Of a stretch of 34,644 bases of DNA, positions 25,894 to 34,632 are shown piece by piece (positions within the stretch are counted from its first letter, which is position 1; each line of letters begins with the position of its first letter). The notes under the pieces were generated by a model. That model had not been told where the DNA came from. It worked only from the letters and a program-made list of their open reading frames with translations, and searched no databases. Source of the DNA: a bacterium (GTDB lineage Bacteria > Sysuimicrobiota > Sysuimicrobiia > Sysuimicrobiales > Segetimicrobiaceae); contig DASSXJ010000056.1 in the NCBI GenBank assembly GCA_035703895.1, forward strand, positions 1 through 34,644, read 5' to 3'. The translations under genes and the position numbers were made by a program.

Positions 25894-28116
25894 ATGGTGG
25901 TCGAGCGGGTCGCGCCGGCCCCCAACGTTCTCGCTGCCACGGGACTGAGCGTCGAGGAGTATGCGGAGATTCATCGCCGGTTGGGACGCGTCCCTAACCC
26001 GGCGGAACTCGCAATGTTCGGGGTGATGTGGAGTGAGCACTGCGCGTACAAGCACTCGAAAGGGGTGCTCCGCCGCCTCCCGATCAGCGGACCGCGGGTG
26101 CTGCAAGGGCCCGGGGAGAACGCGGGCGCGGTGCTGGTCGCAGACGGGTGGGCCGCGGTCTTCAAGATGGAGAGCCACAACCATCCGAGCGCGATCGCGC
26201 CGTTCCACGGCGCCGCCACAGGCGTCGGTGGGATCATCCGCGACATCCTGGCCATGGGCGCCCGCCCGATCGCGTTGCTGGACTCGCTTCGATTCGGTCC
26301 ACCCGAGGATGCCGAGGTCATCCCGCTGGAGCGCGGTGTGGTCGCCGGGATCGCCGCGTACGGAAACAGCATCGGCGTCCCGACGGTGGGGGGCGAGATC
26401 ATGTACGCCCCCTGCTATCGGGCCAACCCGCTTGTGAACGTCGCGTGCCTGGGGGTCGTCCGGGCCGACCGGCTGGCGACTGCCCGGGCCGCCGGGCCTG
26501 GGAATGCGATCATCTATCTAGGCGCGCGCACCGGACGTGACGGAATGCACGGCGCTTCGTTCGCTTCGACCGAACTGGCGGGCGATCCCGAGGATCGGTC
26601 CGCCGTGCAGATGGGGGATCCGTTCACCGGCAAGTTGCTCATCGAAGCAAGCCTCGAGGCGCTGGCCTCCGGCGCCGTCGTGGCGATCCAGGATATGGGC
26701 GCGGCCGGGTTGACCTGCGGGCTGTGCGAGATGTCGGCCCGCGGTGGGGTCGGCATGGACGTCGACCTCGCCCAGGTACCCCGCCGCGAGGCCGGGATGT
26801 CGGCGGAGGAGGTGCTGCTCAGCGAATCGCAGGAGCGCATGCTCCTGGTGGCGCGCGATGGGCGCGAAGACGAGGTGCTTGGGATCGGACACCGGTGGGG
26901 CCTGCAGGCGGCCGTGATCGGCCGCGTCACGGCCTCCCCGCTGCTCGTGGTCCGCGATGCCGAGTGCGCCGTCGTCTCGCTGGATCCGCGGGCCCTCGTG
27001 GAGGCGCCCACATACGCGCCTCCGGCGCGAGAGCCCGAGTATCTGGCCGCGGTCCGCCGCGTGGATCCACTCACGTTTCCGATCGCCCCGCCGCAGCCCG
27101 CGCTTTTGGCCCTGCTCGCTGCGCCCAACATCGCGGACAAGCGGTGGGTGTACCGGCAGTACGATCACATGGTGCAGACGAACACCGTCGTGCCGCCGGG
27201 ATCGGACGCGACCGTCCTCCGTATCAAGGAGGCCGTGCCGTGCGGGCTTGCGCTTGCGGTCGATGGCAACGGCCGGCACTGTTACCTCGATCCGCGGATC
27301 GGCGGGGCGCTGGCGGTGCTCGAGGCCGGACAAAACATCGCCTGCGCCGGAGCGACCCCGGTTGCCGTCACGGACTGCCTCAACTTCGCCAGCCCGGAGC
27401 GGCCGGAAGTGTTCTGGACGTTTCGCGAGACGGTAGAGGGCATCGCCGAGGCCTGCGAGGCCCTTGGGGTTCCGGTCGTGGGCGGGAACGTCAGCTTCTA
27501 CAACGAGTCGAACGACGCCGTCTTCCCGACACCCGTCATCGCGATGCTCGGCGTCCTCAACGACGTTCGCTGCCACGCGACGGCCGGCTGGAAGTCCCCG
27601 GGGGACGTCGTGGTGCTGCTCGGCGGCGGCGTTCCCAAACTCGATGGCAGCGAGTACCTCGCCACCCTCCACGGCGTCGCCGAGGGCCGCCTCATCCGGC
27701 CCGACCTCGCGTCCACGGCCGCCCTGATTCGGTGCGTCGCGGAAGCCGTGGCGCAACGACTCGTGTCCTCCGTGCATGACTGCGCCGATGGCGGGATTGC
27801 CGTAGCGCTGGCGGAATGCTGCATCATGGGCGCCCGTGGGGCGAGCGTCGCGCTCTCCTCCGCGCAGGGGCATCGATCAGACGTCCTCCTGTTTGGAGAA
27901 GGGGTGGGGCGGATTCTGGCATCCCTGCCCTCGTCTAACCTATCCGCGCTCCTCCAGCTGGCGAGGCAGTTCGCGGTTCCGGTGCAGGTCTTGGGATCCG
28001 TCGGCGGAGACCGTCTGGTGATCGGCGCGGACGGTCAAGGGATCCACGGGCCGTGGATCGATGCAGCCGTCCACGACCTCGCGTGCGCCTGGCGCCGGGA
28101 GGCGGCTGCCCGGTGA
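25894..28116 (+). CDS. purL: FGAM synthase subunit PurL (small type)
   Basis: PurL makes FGAM from FGAR, ATP and PurQ-derived ammonia. At 740 residues it is the small, PurS/PurQ-dependent type, not the 1300-residue fused form. It has two AIRS-like halves. The EHCAYKHSKG block (about 49-58), KMESHNHPSAI with the catalytic histidine, the GDPFTGKLLIEAS segment, SESQERML and the late HDCADGGIAVALAE motif are visible. I chose the ATG at 25894, since the long open frame before it lies within purQ. A GAGGTGAAG site precedes it. Its stop overlaps the purF start as GTGA. Confidence 0.97.
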   Translation: MVVERVAPAPNVLAATGLSVEEYAEIHRRLGRVPNPAELAMFGVMWSEHCAYKHSKGVLRRLPISGPRVLQGPGENAGAVLVADGWAAVFKMESHNHPSAIAPFHGAATGVGGIIRDILAMGARPIALLDSLRFGPPEDAEVIPLERGVVAGIAAYGNSIGVPTVGGEIMYAPCYRANPLVNVACLGVVRADRLATARAAGPGNAIIYLGARTGRDGMHGASFASTELAGDPEDRSAVQMGDPFTGKLLIEASLEALASGAVVAIQDMGAAGLTCGLCEMSARGGVGMDVDLAQVPRREAGMSAEEVLLSESQERMLLVARDGREDEVLGIGHRWGLQAAVIGRVTASPLLVVRDAECAVVSLDPRALVEAPTYAPPAREPEYLAAVRRVDPLTFPIAPPQPALLALLAAPNIADKRWVYRQYDHMVQTNTVVPPGSDATVLRIKEAVPCGLALAVDGNGRHCYLDPRIGGALAVLEAGQNIACAGATPVAVTDCLNFASPERPEVFWTFRETVEGIAEACEALGVPVVGGNVSFYNESNDAVFPTPVIAMLGVLNDVRCHATAGWKSPGDVVVLLGGGVPKLDGSEYLATLHGVAEGRLIRPDLASTAALIRCVAEAVAQRLVSSVHDCADGGIAVALAECCIMGARGASVALSSAQGHRSDVLLFGEGVGRILASLPSSNLSALLQLARQFAVPVQVLGSVGGDRLVIGADGQGIHGPWIDAAVHDLACAWRREAAAR

Positions 28117-29546
28117 CGGACTTCGAGACGCATCCTGCCATCGACAAGCTGCGAGAGGAGTGCGGCGTCTTCGGGATCCGCACGGAGGGCGTCGCTGCAG
28201 CGCCTCTCGCGCATCTGGGCTTGTACGCGCTGCAGCACCGGGGGCAGGAAAGCGCCGGCATCGCCACGTTCGATGGAGACCGGACGCACCTCGTGAAGGA
28301 CATGGGACTCGTTGCCAACGTCTTCACCCCCGAGCGGTTGGCCAGGCTGCCCGGATGCGTGGGGATCGGTCACGTCCGCTACTCGACGATGGGCTCCGCT
28401 TCGATCGAGAACGCTCAGCCCTTCCTCGAGCAGACTCCGTGGGGGATCCTGGCGCTCGCCCACAACGGCAACCTGATCAACGCCCCCGCGCTGCGGCGTG
28501 GACTGGAAGCCGCGGGGCACTGCTTCCGGGCCACCTCCGATACCGAAGTGATCACCAAGCTGATCGCCACCTCGCGCGCGGGGACGTTGGAGGAAGCGGT
28601 CGCCCACTGCATGCAGCGGATCCGCGGCGCCTATACCATCGTCGCGATGGTCGGGGACCGGGTGCTGGCCTTTCGGGACGCCAACGGGATCCGCCCGCTC
28701 GCGGAGGGAAGGGCGGGGCGTGCGACCGTGTTTGCTTCGGAGAGCTGCGCGTTCGATCAGATCGGCGGGGAATATGTGCGCGAGGTCGGCCCGGGGGAAC
28801 TGATCATCGCCGATGCCGGAGGGGTGCGCGTCATCCAGGTGCTCCCGGCCGAGAAGCGGGCCGCCTGCGTGTTCGAGCACATCTACTTTGCCAGGCCCGA
28901 CACCGTGCTCGAGGGGCACAACGTGCACCAGGTCCGGCGCCGCATGGGCCGCCTCCTGGCACAAGAGCACCCCGTCTCCGCCGACGCCGTGATCGCCGTC
29001 CCCGACTCGGGGACCTCGGCGGCGATGGGGTACGCGGATGAGAGTGCGATCCCCAGCGAGGTCGGGTTGATCAAGAACCGCTACGTCGGCCGCACCTTCA
29101 TCCAGCCCGATCCGTCGTCGCGGGACTTTGGCGTCCGCGTGAAACTCAATCCGATCCGGGAGGTCATCGCCGGGCGCCGCATCGTCCTTGTCGACGACTC
29201 GATCGTCCGGGGAACGACGAGCCGGCAGATCGTGCGGATGCTCCGGCACACCGGAGCCCGCGAGGTACATGTGCGGATCTCCTCCCCGCCCATTCTCAAT
29301 GCCTGCTACTATGGGATCGACACGAGCAGCCGCGGCGAACTGGTGGCGTCGCGTCTCTCTGTCGAGGAGATCCGCCGCTCGATCGAGGCCGACAGCCTGG
29401 GGTATTTGAGCCTCGATGGGCTGGTGCGGGCGCTCCAACTGCCTTCCCACGACCTGTGCCTCGCCTGTCTCAATGGACGCTATCCGACGGAGACGCCCAC
29501 GGAAGCCAAGGCCGGCCGGCACGCACTCGAATCGCAGCGGGGCTAA
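28113..29546 (+). CDS. purF: Amidophosphoribosyltransferase with propeptide and iron-sulfur cluster
   Basis: PurF commits PRPP to purine synthesis by making phosphoribosylamine. From the GTG at 28113 (GTGA overlap with purL) the protein has 477 residues. The N-terminal nucleophile is C17 in REECGVFGI, so a 16-residue propeptide must be removed, as in the Bacillus type. Four cysteines fit the 4Fe-4S ligands: C252, C398 and the C449-x2-C452 pair; the first two fall at the Bacillus positions once the propeptide is removed. The PRPP loop is VLVDDSIVRGTT (358-369), and the HNGNL and SDTEV glutaminase blocks are present. Such clusters make the enzyme oxygen-labile and probably subject to AMP/GMP feedback. 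Confidence 0.97.
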   Translation: MTDFETHPAIDKLREECGVFGIRTEGVAAAPLAHLGLYALQHRGQESAGIATFDGDRTHLVKDMGLVANVFTPERLARLPGCVGIGHVRYSTMGSASIENAQPFLEQTPWGILALAHNGNLINAPALRRGLEAAGHCFRATSDTEVITKLIATSRAGTLEEAVAHCMQRIRGAYTIVAMVGDRVLAFRDANGIRPLAEGRAGRATVFASESCAFDQIGGEYVREVGPGELIIADAGGVRVIQVLPAEKRAACVFEHIYFARPDTVLEGHNVHQVRRRMGRLLAQEHPVSADAVIAVPDSGTSAAMGYADESAIPSEVGLIKNRYVGRTFIQPDPSSRDFGVRVKLNPIREVIAGRRIVLVDDSIVRGTTSRQIVRMLRHTGAREVHVRISSPPILNACYYGIDTSSRGELVASRLSVEEIRRSIEADSLGYLSLDGLVRALQLPSHDLCLACLNGRYPTETPTEAKAGRHALESQRG

Positions 29547-29553
29547 CGTCCTG

Positions 29554-30609
29554 ATGGCGCGCCAGCCCTCTCTTCCGCTCACATACCGCGACGCCGGAGT
29601 CGATCGCGCCGGCAAAGACGCGCTCCTCGCCGCGATGGGGACCCGCATTCGCTCGACGTACCGGCAGGGGACCCTGGGATCGGGGGAGGGGTTCGGCGGC
29701 CTCTTCCGCCTCACCGGGTACCGGGATCCGGTCCTCGTCACGTCGATCGACGGGGTGGGTACCAAAGTCCGGGTCGCCGACATCGCGGGCCGGTGGCGGG
29801 TGGTGGGCGCCGATATTGTCTCCCACGGAGCCAATGACGTCCTGTGTCAGGGCGCCACACCGCTCTTCATGCTCGACTACATCGCCGCCGGCCGGCTTGT
29901 CGCGAAGGTGGTCACCGAGATCATCGAGGGAATCGTGCAGGCGTGCCGTGATCAGGCGATCGTGCTCATCGGCGGAGAGACGGCGGAGATGCCGGGCGTC
30001 TACGCTCGCGAGGCGAGCGACATCGTGGGCTGCACGGTGGGCGCCGTCGAGCGGGATCGGGTGATCACCGGGGCGGCGATCCGTCCCGGCGATGTGATCG
30101 TCGGCGTCGCGGGCGACGGCCTTCATACCAACGGGTACTCGCTCGCCCGGGCGGCGCTGCTCCCCCCGGGCAGAGTCGCGGCGCGCCGCGCGCTCGCTGC
30201 GCGTCCCAAGGAATTGTCGGAATCGCTCGGCGACGCGCTCCTCCGACCCCACCGGCCGTATGCCCGGCCCGTGCTCGCTCTCCGGGAGCGCGTTCAGCTC
30301 CGGGGCATCGCCCACGTCACGGGCGGCGGGATCCCCGGCAACCTCGTTCGCATCCTCCCGGGCGGATCCCGTGCCCGCATTCACCGGGGCCGGTGGCCGG
30401 TGTCGCCGTTGTTCACGCTGATCCAGCGCCGGGGCAGAGTGACCGACGCAGAGATGTTCCGGACCTTCAACATGGGACTCGGCCTGCTCGTGGTCGTCCG
30501 GGAGAGCGAGGCAGATTCGGCCGTTGTCCATCTCGAGCGCTCCGGCGAGCGGGCGTGGGTGGTCGGCGAGATCCTGGCGGGGTCACGGGGAGTCGAGATC
30601 CGTGGCTGA
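29554..30609 (+). CDS. purM: AIR synthetase (FGAM cyclo-ligase)
   Basis: PurM closes the imidazole ring of AIR using ATP. The 351-residue protein starts TYRDAGVDRAGKDALL and shows the SIDGVGTKVRVA, VSHGANDVLCQGATPLF, GGETAEMPGVY, GDGLHTNGYSLAR and AHVTGGGIPGNL blocks of the family, then the C-terminal FNMGLGLLVVV segment. The ATG at 29554 follows the purF stop by seven bases; no strong ribosome binding site is seen, so coupling to purF is likely. The stop overlaps the purN start by eight bases. Confidence 0.97.
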   Translation: MARQPSLPLTYRDAGVDRAGKDALLAAMGTRIRSTYRQGTLGSGEGFGGLFRLTGYRDPVLVTSIDGVGTKVRVADIAGRWRVVGADIVSHGANDVLCQGATPLFMLDYIAAGRLVAKVVTEIIEGIVQACRDQAIVLIGGETAEMPGVYAREASDIVGCTVGAVERDRVITGAAIRPGDVIVGVAGDGLHTNGYSLARAALLPPGRVAARRALAARPKELSESLGDALLRPHRPYARPVLALRERVQLRGIAHVTGGGIPGNLVRILPGGSRARIHRGRWPVSPLFTLIQRRGRVTDAEMFRTFNMGLGLLVVVRESEADSAVVHLERSGERAWVVGEILAGSRGVEIRG

Positions 30610-31264
30610 GCCGCTGCGGGTCGGGGTGCTCGTCTCAGGGACGGGATCGAACTTGCAGGCCCTGATCGACGCGTGCCGCGGCGGAGGGCTGCCGGCGGAG
30701 ATCGTCCTCGTCATCAGTAACGTGCCCACGGCGTTTGCGTTGGAACGGGCCCGCGCCGCCGGGATCCCGACGGTCGTCGTGAGCCACCGGGCGTATCCGT
30801 CGGTAGACGCGTTCGAGACGGCGCTGCGAGAGGCGCTGGTGTCGCACCGCGTCGAGCTCGTGTGCCTCGCGGGATTCCTCCGCATCCTCTCGGCCCGGTT
30901 CGTCGCCGCGTTCCCAGGCCGGATCATCAACATTCACCCGGCGCTGTTGCCGGCGTTCGGTGGGAAGGAGATGTACGGCGAGCGGGTCCACAAGGCCGTC
31001 CTCGGCTCGGGCGCGCGCCACACCGGCTGTACCGTGCACTTCGTCAGCGAGGTCCCCGATGGCGGACCGATCATCGCTCAGGCCACCGTGCCCGTCCAAC
31101 CGGGCGATACCTCGGCGACGCTCGCCGCCAGGGTGGCAAAGGAGGAGCACCGTCTTTATCCGGCGGTGGTGCGGCTCTTCGCCGAACGGCGGATCCGGCT
31201 CGAGGGGGACCGGGTGAAGGTGCTTCCTCCGGTGGAGTCCGGGTCGACCGCGGAGGTACCATGA
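30602..31264 (+). CDS. purN: GAR formyltransferase, folate-dependent
   Basis: PurN formylates GAR with 10-formyl-tetrahydrofolate. From the GTG at 30602 it has 220 residues, starting with LRVGVLVSGTGSNLQAL. The catalytic set is complete: N110 and H112 in INIHPALLPAF, and D153 in VPDGGPIIAQ. No formate-dependent purT is seen. The protein overlaps purM by eight bases and purH by four (ATGA). The open frame upstream of 30602 is inside purM. The last 15 residues run slightly past the usual end. Confidence 0.97.
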   Translation: MAEPLRVGVLVSGTGSNLQALIDACRGGGLPAEIVLVISNVPTAFALERARAAGIPTVVVSHRAYPSVDAFETALREALVSHRVELVCLAGFLRILSARFVAAFPGRIINIHPALLPAFGGKEMYGERVHKAVLGSGARHTGCTVHFVSEVPDGGPIIAQATVPVQPGDTSATLAARVAKEEHRLYPAVVRLFAERRIRLEGDRVKVLPPVESGSTAEVP

Positions 31265-32799
31265 CTATCGGGCGTGCGCTGTTGAGTGTGTGGGACAAGA
31301 CGGGGATCGTCGAGTTCGCCCACGGGCTGGCCGATCTTGGGATCGAGATTGTGTCGACGGGTGGGACGGCGGCGAGCCTGCGCGGTGCGGGCCTCGCGGT
31401 CACAGATCTCAGCGAGATCACCGGATTTCCCGAACTCCTCGGCGGGCGCGTGAAAACGCTCCACCCCCACGTGCATGGTGCGCTACTGGCTGTGCGCAGC
31501 AACCCGGAACACCTCGCCGAGTTGGCGCGTCACGGGATCCGGCCGATCGATCTGGTGGCGGTGACGCTGTATCCGTTCGAGTCGACGATCGCGGGCGGGG
31601 CGGATCTCGCCGCCGCGCTCGAACAGATCGATATCGGCGGCGTGACGCTCCTCCGTGCGGCCGCGAAAAATTTCGAAGACGTCGTCGTGGTCAGCCGGAT
31701 TTCGCAATACCAAGAAGTGCTCGATGAGCTCCGCCGGACGGGAGCGGTGGGGCGTGAGACGCGGGCGCGTCTGGCCGGCGAAGCGTTCGCCAGAACCGGC
31801 GAATACGATGCGGCGATCGCCCGGTATCTCGAGACTCGTGCCGATGGGTTCCCCCAGCATCTCATCCTGGCGTTCGAAAAAATCCAGGACCTGCGGTACG
31901 GCGAGAATCCCCATCAGCGCGGCGCGTTCTATTGCGAGCCCGGGACCACCGGGCCGTCCGTTGCGACCGCCCGGCAGATCTCCGGGCGGCCACTTTCCTA
32001 CAATAATATCCACGATCTGGACACGGCGCTCGAGCTCGTTCGGGAGTTCTCCGATCCCGCGGCCGTGATCGTCAAGCACGCCATCCCGTGCGGCGTCGGC
32101 ACAGGCGAAACCCTCCGGGACGCGTACCTCCACGCGCGAGAGGGGGATCCCATGTCCGCGTTCGGCGGTATCGTGGCGCTCAACCGGCCTGTGGACCCTG
32201 CGACCGCCGAGGCGGTAGCCGAGACGTTCCTCGAGGCGGTGATCGCGCCCGGATTCGCCGAAGACGCGCTCGCGGTGCTTGGACGAAAAAAGCATCTGCG
32301 GCTGATGGAAGTAGGGCCCGCGGCTCCGCCGGCGAACTCCCGGGACTGGGATTTGCGCCGCGTGCGCGGCGGCCTGCTGGTCCAGGACAAAGACGGGATC
32401 GACCTGGTTGAGGAAGGTCTCCGGGTCGTGACCTCGCGGGCGCCCACCGAACGCGAATGGGGGGATCTCAGGTTCGCCTGGACGGTGTGCCGCTACGTGC
32501 GCTCGAACGCCATCGTTCTGGCGAGGGACCGGCAGGTGGTGGGGGTCGGCGCCGGACAAATGAACCGGGTGGAACCCGTCCGCTTGGCGGCGCGACAGGC
32601 GGGAGAGCGCGCGCGGGGCGCGGCTATGGCATCCGAGGCGTTCTTCCCATTCCCAGATGCGGTCGAAGAGGCCATCAAAGCCGGTGTGACCGCGATCATC
32701 CATCCCGGCGGATCGGTGCGGGATGCGGAGGTGACCGCGGCGGCGGAGGCGGCCGGGATTGCCATGGTCACGACGGGGATCAGGCATTTCAGACACTAG
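31261..32799 (+). CDS. purH: Bifunctional AICAR formyltransferase / IMP cyclohydrolase
   Basis: PurH performs the last two steps to IMP. The 512-residue protein has an N-terminal MGS-like IMP cyclohydrolase domain (about 1-140; LLSVWDKTGIVEFA, STGGTA, GGRVKTLHPHVHGALL) and a larger AICAR formyltransferase domain (about 190-512; RYGENPHQRGAFY, the LSYNNIHDLD block, FPFPDAVEEA and HPGGSVRD). The catalytic K272-H273 pair is present in KHAIPCG, where the usual Asn/Ser at 275 is Ile. It is the last gene of the purine operon. No clear terminator follows: only 34 bases separate it from the next gene. Confidence 0.97.
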   Translation: MTIGRALLSVWDKTGIVEFAHGLADLGIEIVSTGGTAASLRGAGLAVTDLSEITGFPELLGGRVKTLHPHVHGALLAVRSNPEHLAELARHGIRPIDLVAVTLYPFESTIAGGADLAAALEQIDIGGVTLLRAAAKNFEDVVVVSRISQYQEVLDELRRTGAVGRETRARLAGEAFARTGEYDAAIARYLETRADGFPQHLILAFEKIQDLRYGENPHQRGAFYCEPGTTGPSVATARQISGRPLSYNNIHDLDTALELVREFSDPAAVIVKHAIPCGVGTGETLRDAYLHAREGDPMSAFGGIVALNRPVDPATAEAVAETFLEAVIAPGFAEDALAVLGRKKHLRLMEVGPAAPPANSRDWDLRRVRGGLLVQDKDGIDLVEEGLRVVTSRAPTEREWGDLRFAWTVCRYVRSNAIVLARDRQVVGVGAGQMNRVEPVRLAARQAGERARGAAMASEAFFPFPDAVEEAIKAGVTAIIHPGGSVRDAEVTAAAEAAGIAMVTTGIRHFRH

Positions 32800-32833
32800 C
32801 GCTCAGTGTGTTGAGGCCTAGGAGGGACGGGAG

Positions 32834-33649
32834 ATGTCGAGTGTTCGCTCGAGGCCACGCGCGCTCGTCACCGGAGCATCTTCCGGCATCGGGGCGTCGT
32901 ACGCCGAGCGATTGGCGCACGATGGGTACGACCTTGTGCTTGTGGCGCGGCGGCGCGAGCGCCTGGAGCACCTAGCCGAGCGGCTGCGGCGCGAGGCGGA
33001 TACGCACGCAGAGGTACTCGCCGCAGACCTCACCGACGCCGGCGCTCTCGCGCAGGTTGAGGCGCGCGTCGCCGGTGATGAGTCGCTTGCGCTGTTGATC
33101 AACAATGCCGGGTTCGGGAGTTACGGCCCGTTCGTGAAGGTTGAACCGAAGGTCGTCGATCATCTCATCGACATCCATATCCGCGCCGTTGCACGCCTGA
33201 CCCGCGCGGCGCTGCCCGGCATGGTCCGTCGCGGCACAGGTGGCGTGATCAATGTTGCGTCTCTGCTCGCGCTCAGCGGGTCCATTCCACCCAATCCGCT
33301 GCCTCACCGCACAATGTACGCCGGTGCCAAGGCGTTCATGGTGACCTTCACCCAAGCCCTTGCGGGCGAGCTGAGCGGCACCGATGTGCGCGTGCAGGTG
33401 TGCCTCCCGGGGTTGGTCGCGACTGAGTTCCATGCCGTGCAGGGGATGGACCTCAGCAAGATACCGAGGATGACGGCGGACGACGCGGTCACCGCCTCGC
33501 TCACCGCATTCGCACGGGGCGAGGTCACATGCATCCCGGGCCTCGAGGACGTGTCGCTGCTTGAGCAGCTCACGGAGATGCAGCGCGGCGTGCTGAAGAG
33601 CGCCAATACGCCGGCCCTCGCACGCCGCTATCAATCCGGCGTGGCCTAA
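32834..33649 (+). CDS. Classical short-chain dehydrogenase/reductase of unknown substrate
   Basis: The 271-residue protein is a classical SDR: TGASSGIGASYAERLA is the cofactor loop, LINNAGFGSYGPF the NNAG block, INVASLLAL carries the catalytic serine, and YAGAK gives the Y-x3-K pair. It resembles the broad group of DltE/YqjQ-like oxidoreductases. An RLxRRRERLEHLAERL segment after the second strand has a basic patch, which suggests NADP use. A GGAGGGACGGGAG ribosome binding site precedes the ATG. It follows purH by 34 bases and may be read through from the purine operon, but no purine role is evident. The following 389 bases hold no clear gene of normal size. Confidence 0.85.
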   Translation: MSSVRSRPRALVTGASSGIGASYAERLAHDGYDLVLVARRRERLEHLAERLRREADTHAEVLAADLTDAGALAQVEARVAGDESLALLINNAGFGSYGPFVKVEPKVVDHLIDIHIRAVARLTRAALPGMVRRGTGGVINVASLLALSGSIPPNPLPHRTMYAGAKAFMVTFTQALAGELSGTDVRVQVCLPGLVATEFHAVQGMDLSKIPRMTADDAVTASLTAFARGEVTCIPGLEDVSLLEQLTEMQRGVLKSANTPALARRYQSGVA

Positions 33650-33670
33650 AAGGATGGTGATTTTTCGACC

Positions 33671-33702
33671 TTGACATGCGCGCTGTCCAATGCGAGTATA
33701 GG
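33671..33702 (+). promoter_or_regulatory. Possible promoter of the nucleotide cyclase transcript
   Basis: A perfect -35 box TTGACA (33671-33676) is followed by TATAGG (33697-33702) with a 20-base spacer, longer than the best 17. The following leader to 34038 would be about 330 bases long. The region 33650-34038 otherwise holds two tiny ORFs, a short hairpin (33885-33891 with 33896-33902) and no recognised riboswitch. Confidence 0.35.
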
Positions 33703-33739
33703 CGGTGTGGATTCATCATCTGGAAGGGGGTGGCGAGGA

Positions 33740-33796
33740 ATGGTCATGGTCCCCTACGCAACGCTCGTCACCCGTCCGGACGCATTGCTCTCGTAA
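33740..33796 (+). CDS. Possible 18-codon leader ORF
   Basis: An ATG at 33740 opens an 18-codon frame (MVMVPYATLVTRPDALLS) that ends in TAA at 33794-33796. A purine-rich stretch, GGAAGGGGGTGGCGAGG, lies just before it. It is hydrophobic without a clear motif. It could be a leader peptide or chance; there is no homologue I recognise. Confidence 0.2.
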   Translation: MVMVPYATLVTRPDALLS

Positions 33797-33974
33797 CATT
33801 TAAGCCCAACCGGTAAGCGTCTGGTCACGGGGAAGAGCCTGTGGCCTTTCTTATTGCCCCTGGTCGACAGCGGAGCGCAGCTTTGTGGGCACAGGTGCCC
33901 GCGTGCGGCATACCTGTACCCTGTTGCGATCGATGCTTGTGCGCGGCGTTCATCAAACGAAAGGAGGCGAACCG

Positions 33975-34028
33975 ATGGTTGACCTTATGCGTGCCATGCA
34001 GGGTGGCTACCGACTTGACACAAGTTGA
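33975..34028 (+). CDS. Possible 17-codon leader ORF with strong ribosome binding site
   Basis: An AAAGGAGG site seven bases before the ATG at 33975 opens a 17-codon frame (MVDLMRAMQGGYRLDTS) that ends in TGA at 34026-34028, ten bases before the cyclase ATG. The site is one of the best in the window, and the spacing would let ribosomes re-start on the cyclase gene. It may be a leader peptide that couples or attenuates translation. Function is unknown, and chance is not excluded. Confidence 0.35.
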   Translation: MVDLMRAMQGGYRLDTS

Positions 34029-34038
34029 GGAGGCGGCG

Positions 34039-34632
34039 ATGAGACATTACGTGCACTCGATTGGTTCAGCCCTCCTGGTCAAATTGAAACCCAAGCGGTT
34101 GGGATCCGCCGCGGACCGGCACCCGGTTCACGCGAACCTGATGAATCGGATACTGGCAAGCATTCTGCTCATGGACGTGGAACAGTCGACCGAGTTCCTC
34201 GTTCGGTGGGGGGATGTGGCGTGGCGAGACGTGCTCGACCAGCTCTATGGGATTGCCTATCGTCACATCGCGGTCTTCCGGGGGCGCGGCGTCAATATGA
34301 TCGGCGACCAGATCATGGCGGCGTTTGAGGGCCCGATCCGCGCCATTTGCTGCGCGGAGGCGATCCAACGGGAGGCGGAGGGCCTGGGCCTTCGGCTGCG
34401 TGCAGGCGTACACGTCGGAGAGGTGGAGAGATCAGGCGACAACCTGCGAGGGATCGCCGTGCACATCGCGGCAAGGATTGCGGCGCTGGCAAACGGCAAT
34501 GAGATCCTGGTGTCCGCAACGGTGCGGGATATCGTGGCGGGATCCGGCCTCTTGTTCGCCGACCGGGGCGAACAAATATTGAAAGGCGTCCCGGATCCTC
34601 GGCGGGTCTTCAGCGTGGCGCAAAGGTCTTAG
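34039..34632 (+). CDS. Class III nucleotide cyclase, single catalytic domain
   Basis: The 197-residue protein has a class III adenylate/guanylate cyclase catalytic domain from about residue 36 to the end. Both metal-binding aspartates are visible: D46 in LLMDVEQST and D90 in MIGDQIMAAF. R146 in HIAARIAAL fits the transition-state arginine. The residue that usually specifies adenine (Lys before the GD) reads as N86, and the usual Asn of the N-x3-R pair is H142, as in a known actinobacterial-like subgroup, so product specificity is uncertain. No sensor domain is attached; the first 35 residues are basic. The ATG at 34039 has GAGGAGG six bases before it. A longer frame from GTG 33841 is Cys-rich and does not match a family. 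Confidence 0.8.
   Translation: MRHYVHSIGSALLVKLKPKRLGSAADRHPVHANLMNRILASILLMDVEQSTEFLVRWGDVAWRDVLDQLYGIAYRHIAVFRGRGVNMIGDQIMAAFEGPIRAICCAEAIQREAEGLGLRLRAGVHVGEVERSGDNLRGIAVHIAARIAALANGNEILVSATVRDIVAGSGLLFADRGEQILKGVPDPRRVFSVAQRS

Noticed and set aside
28035-29834. 599-codon minus-strand frame opposite purF
   Set aside because: Antisense shadow: purF carries all catalytic and cluster residues on the plus strand.
33885-33902. Short hairpin in the cyclase leader as a riboswitch element
   Set aside because: A seven-base stem with a four-base loop is common in such GC content, and no known riboswitch core was recognised around it.
33841-34038. Cys-rich N-terminal extension of the cyclase from GTG 33841
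   Set aside because: The extension matches no domain, has no ribosome binding site, and the ATG at 34039 has a strong one; cysteine spacing does not form a clear zinc or iron-sulfur motif.
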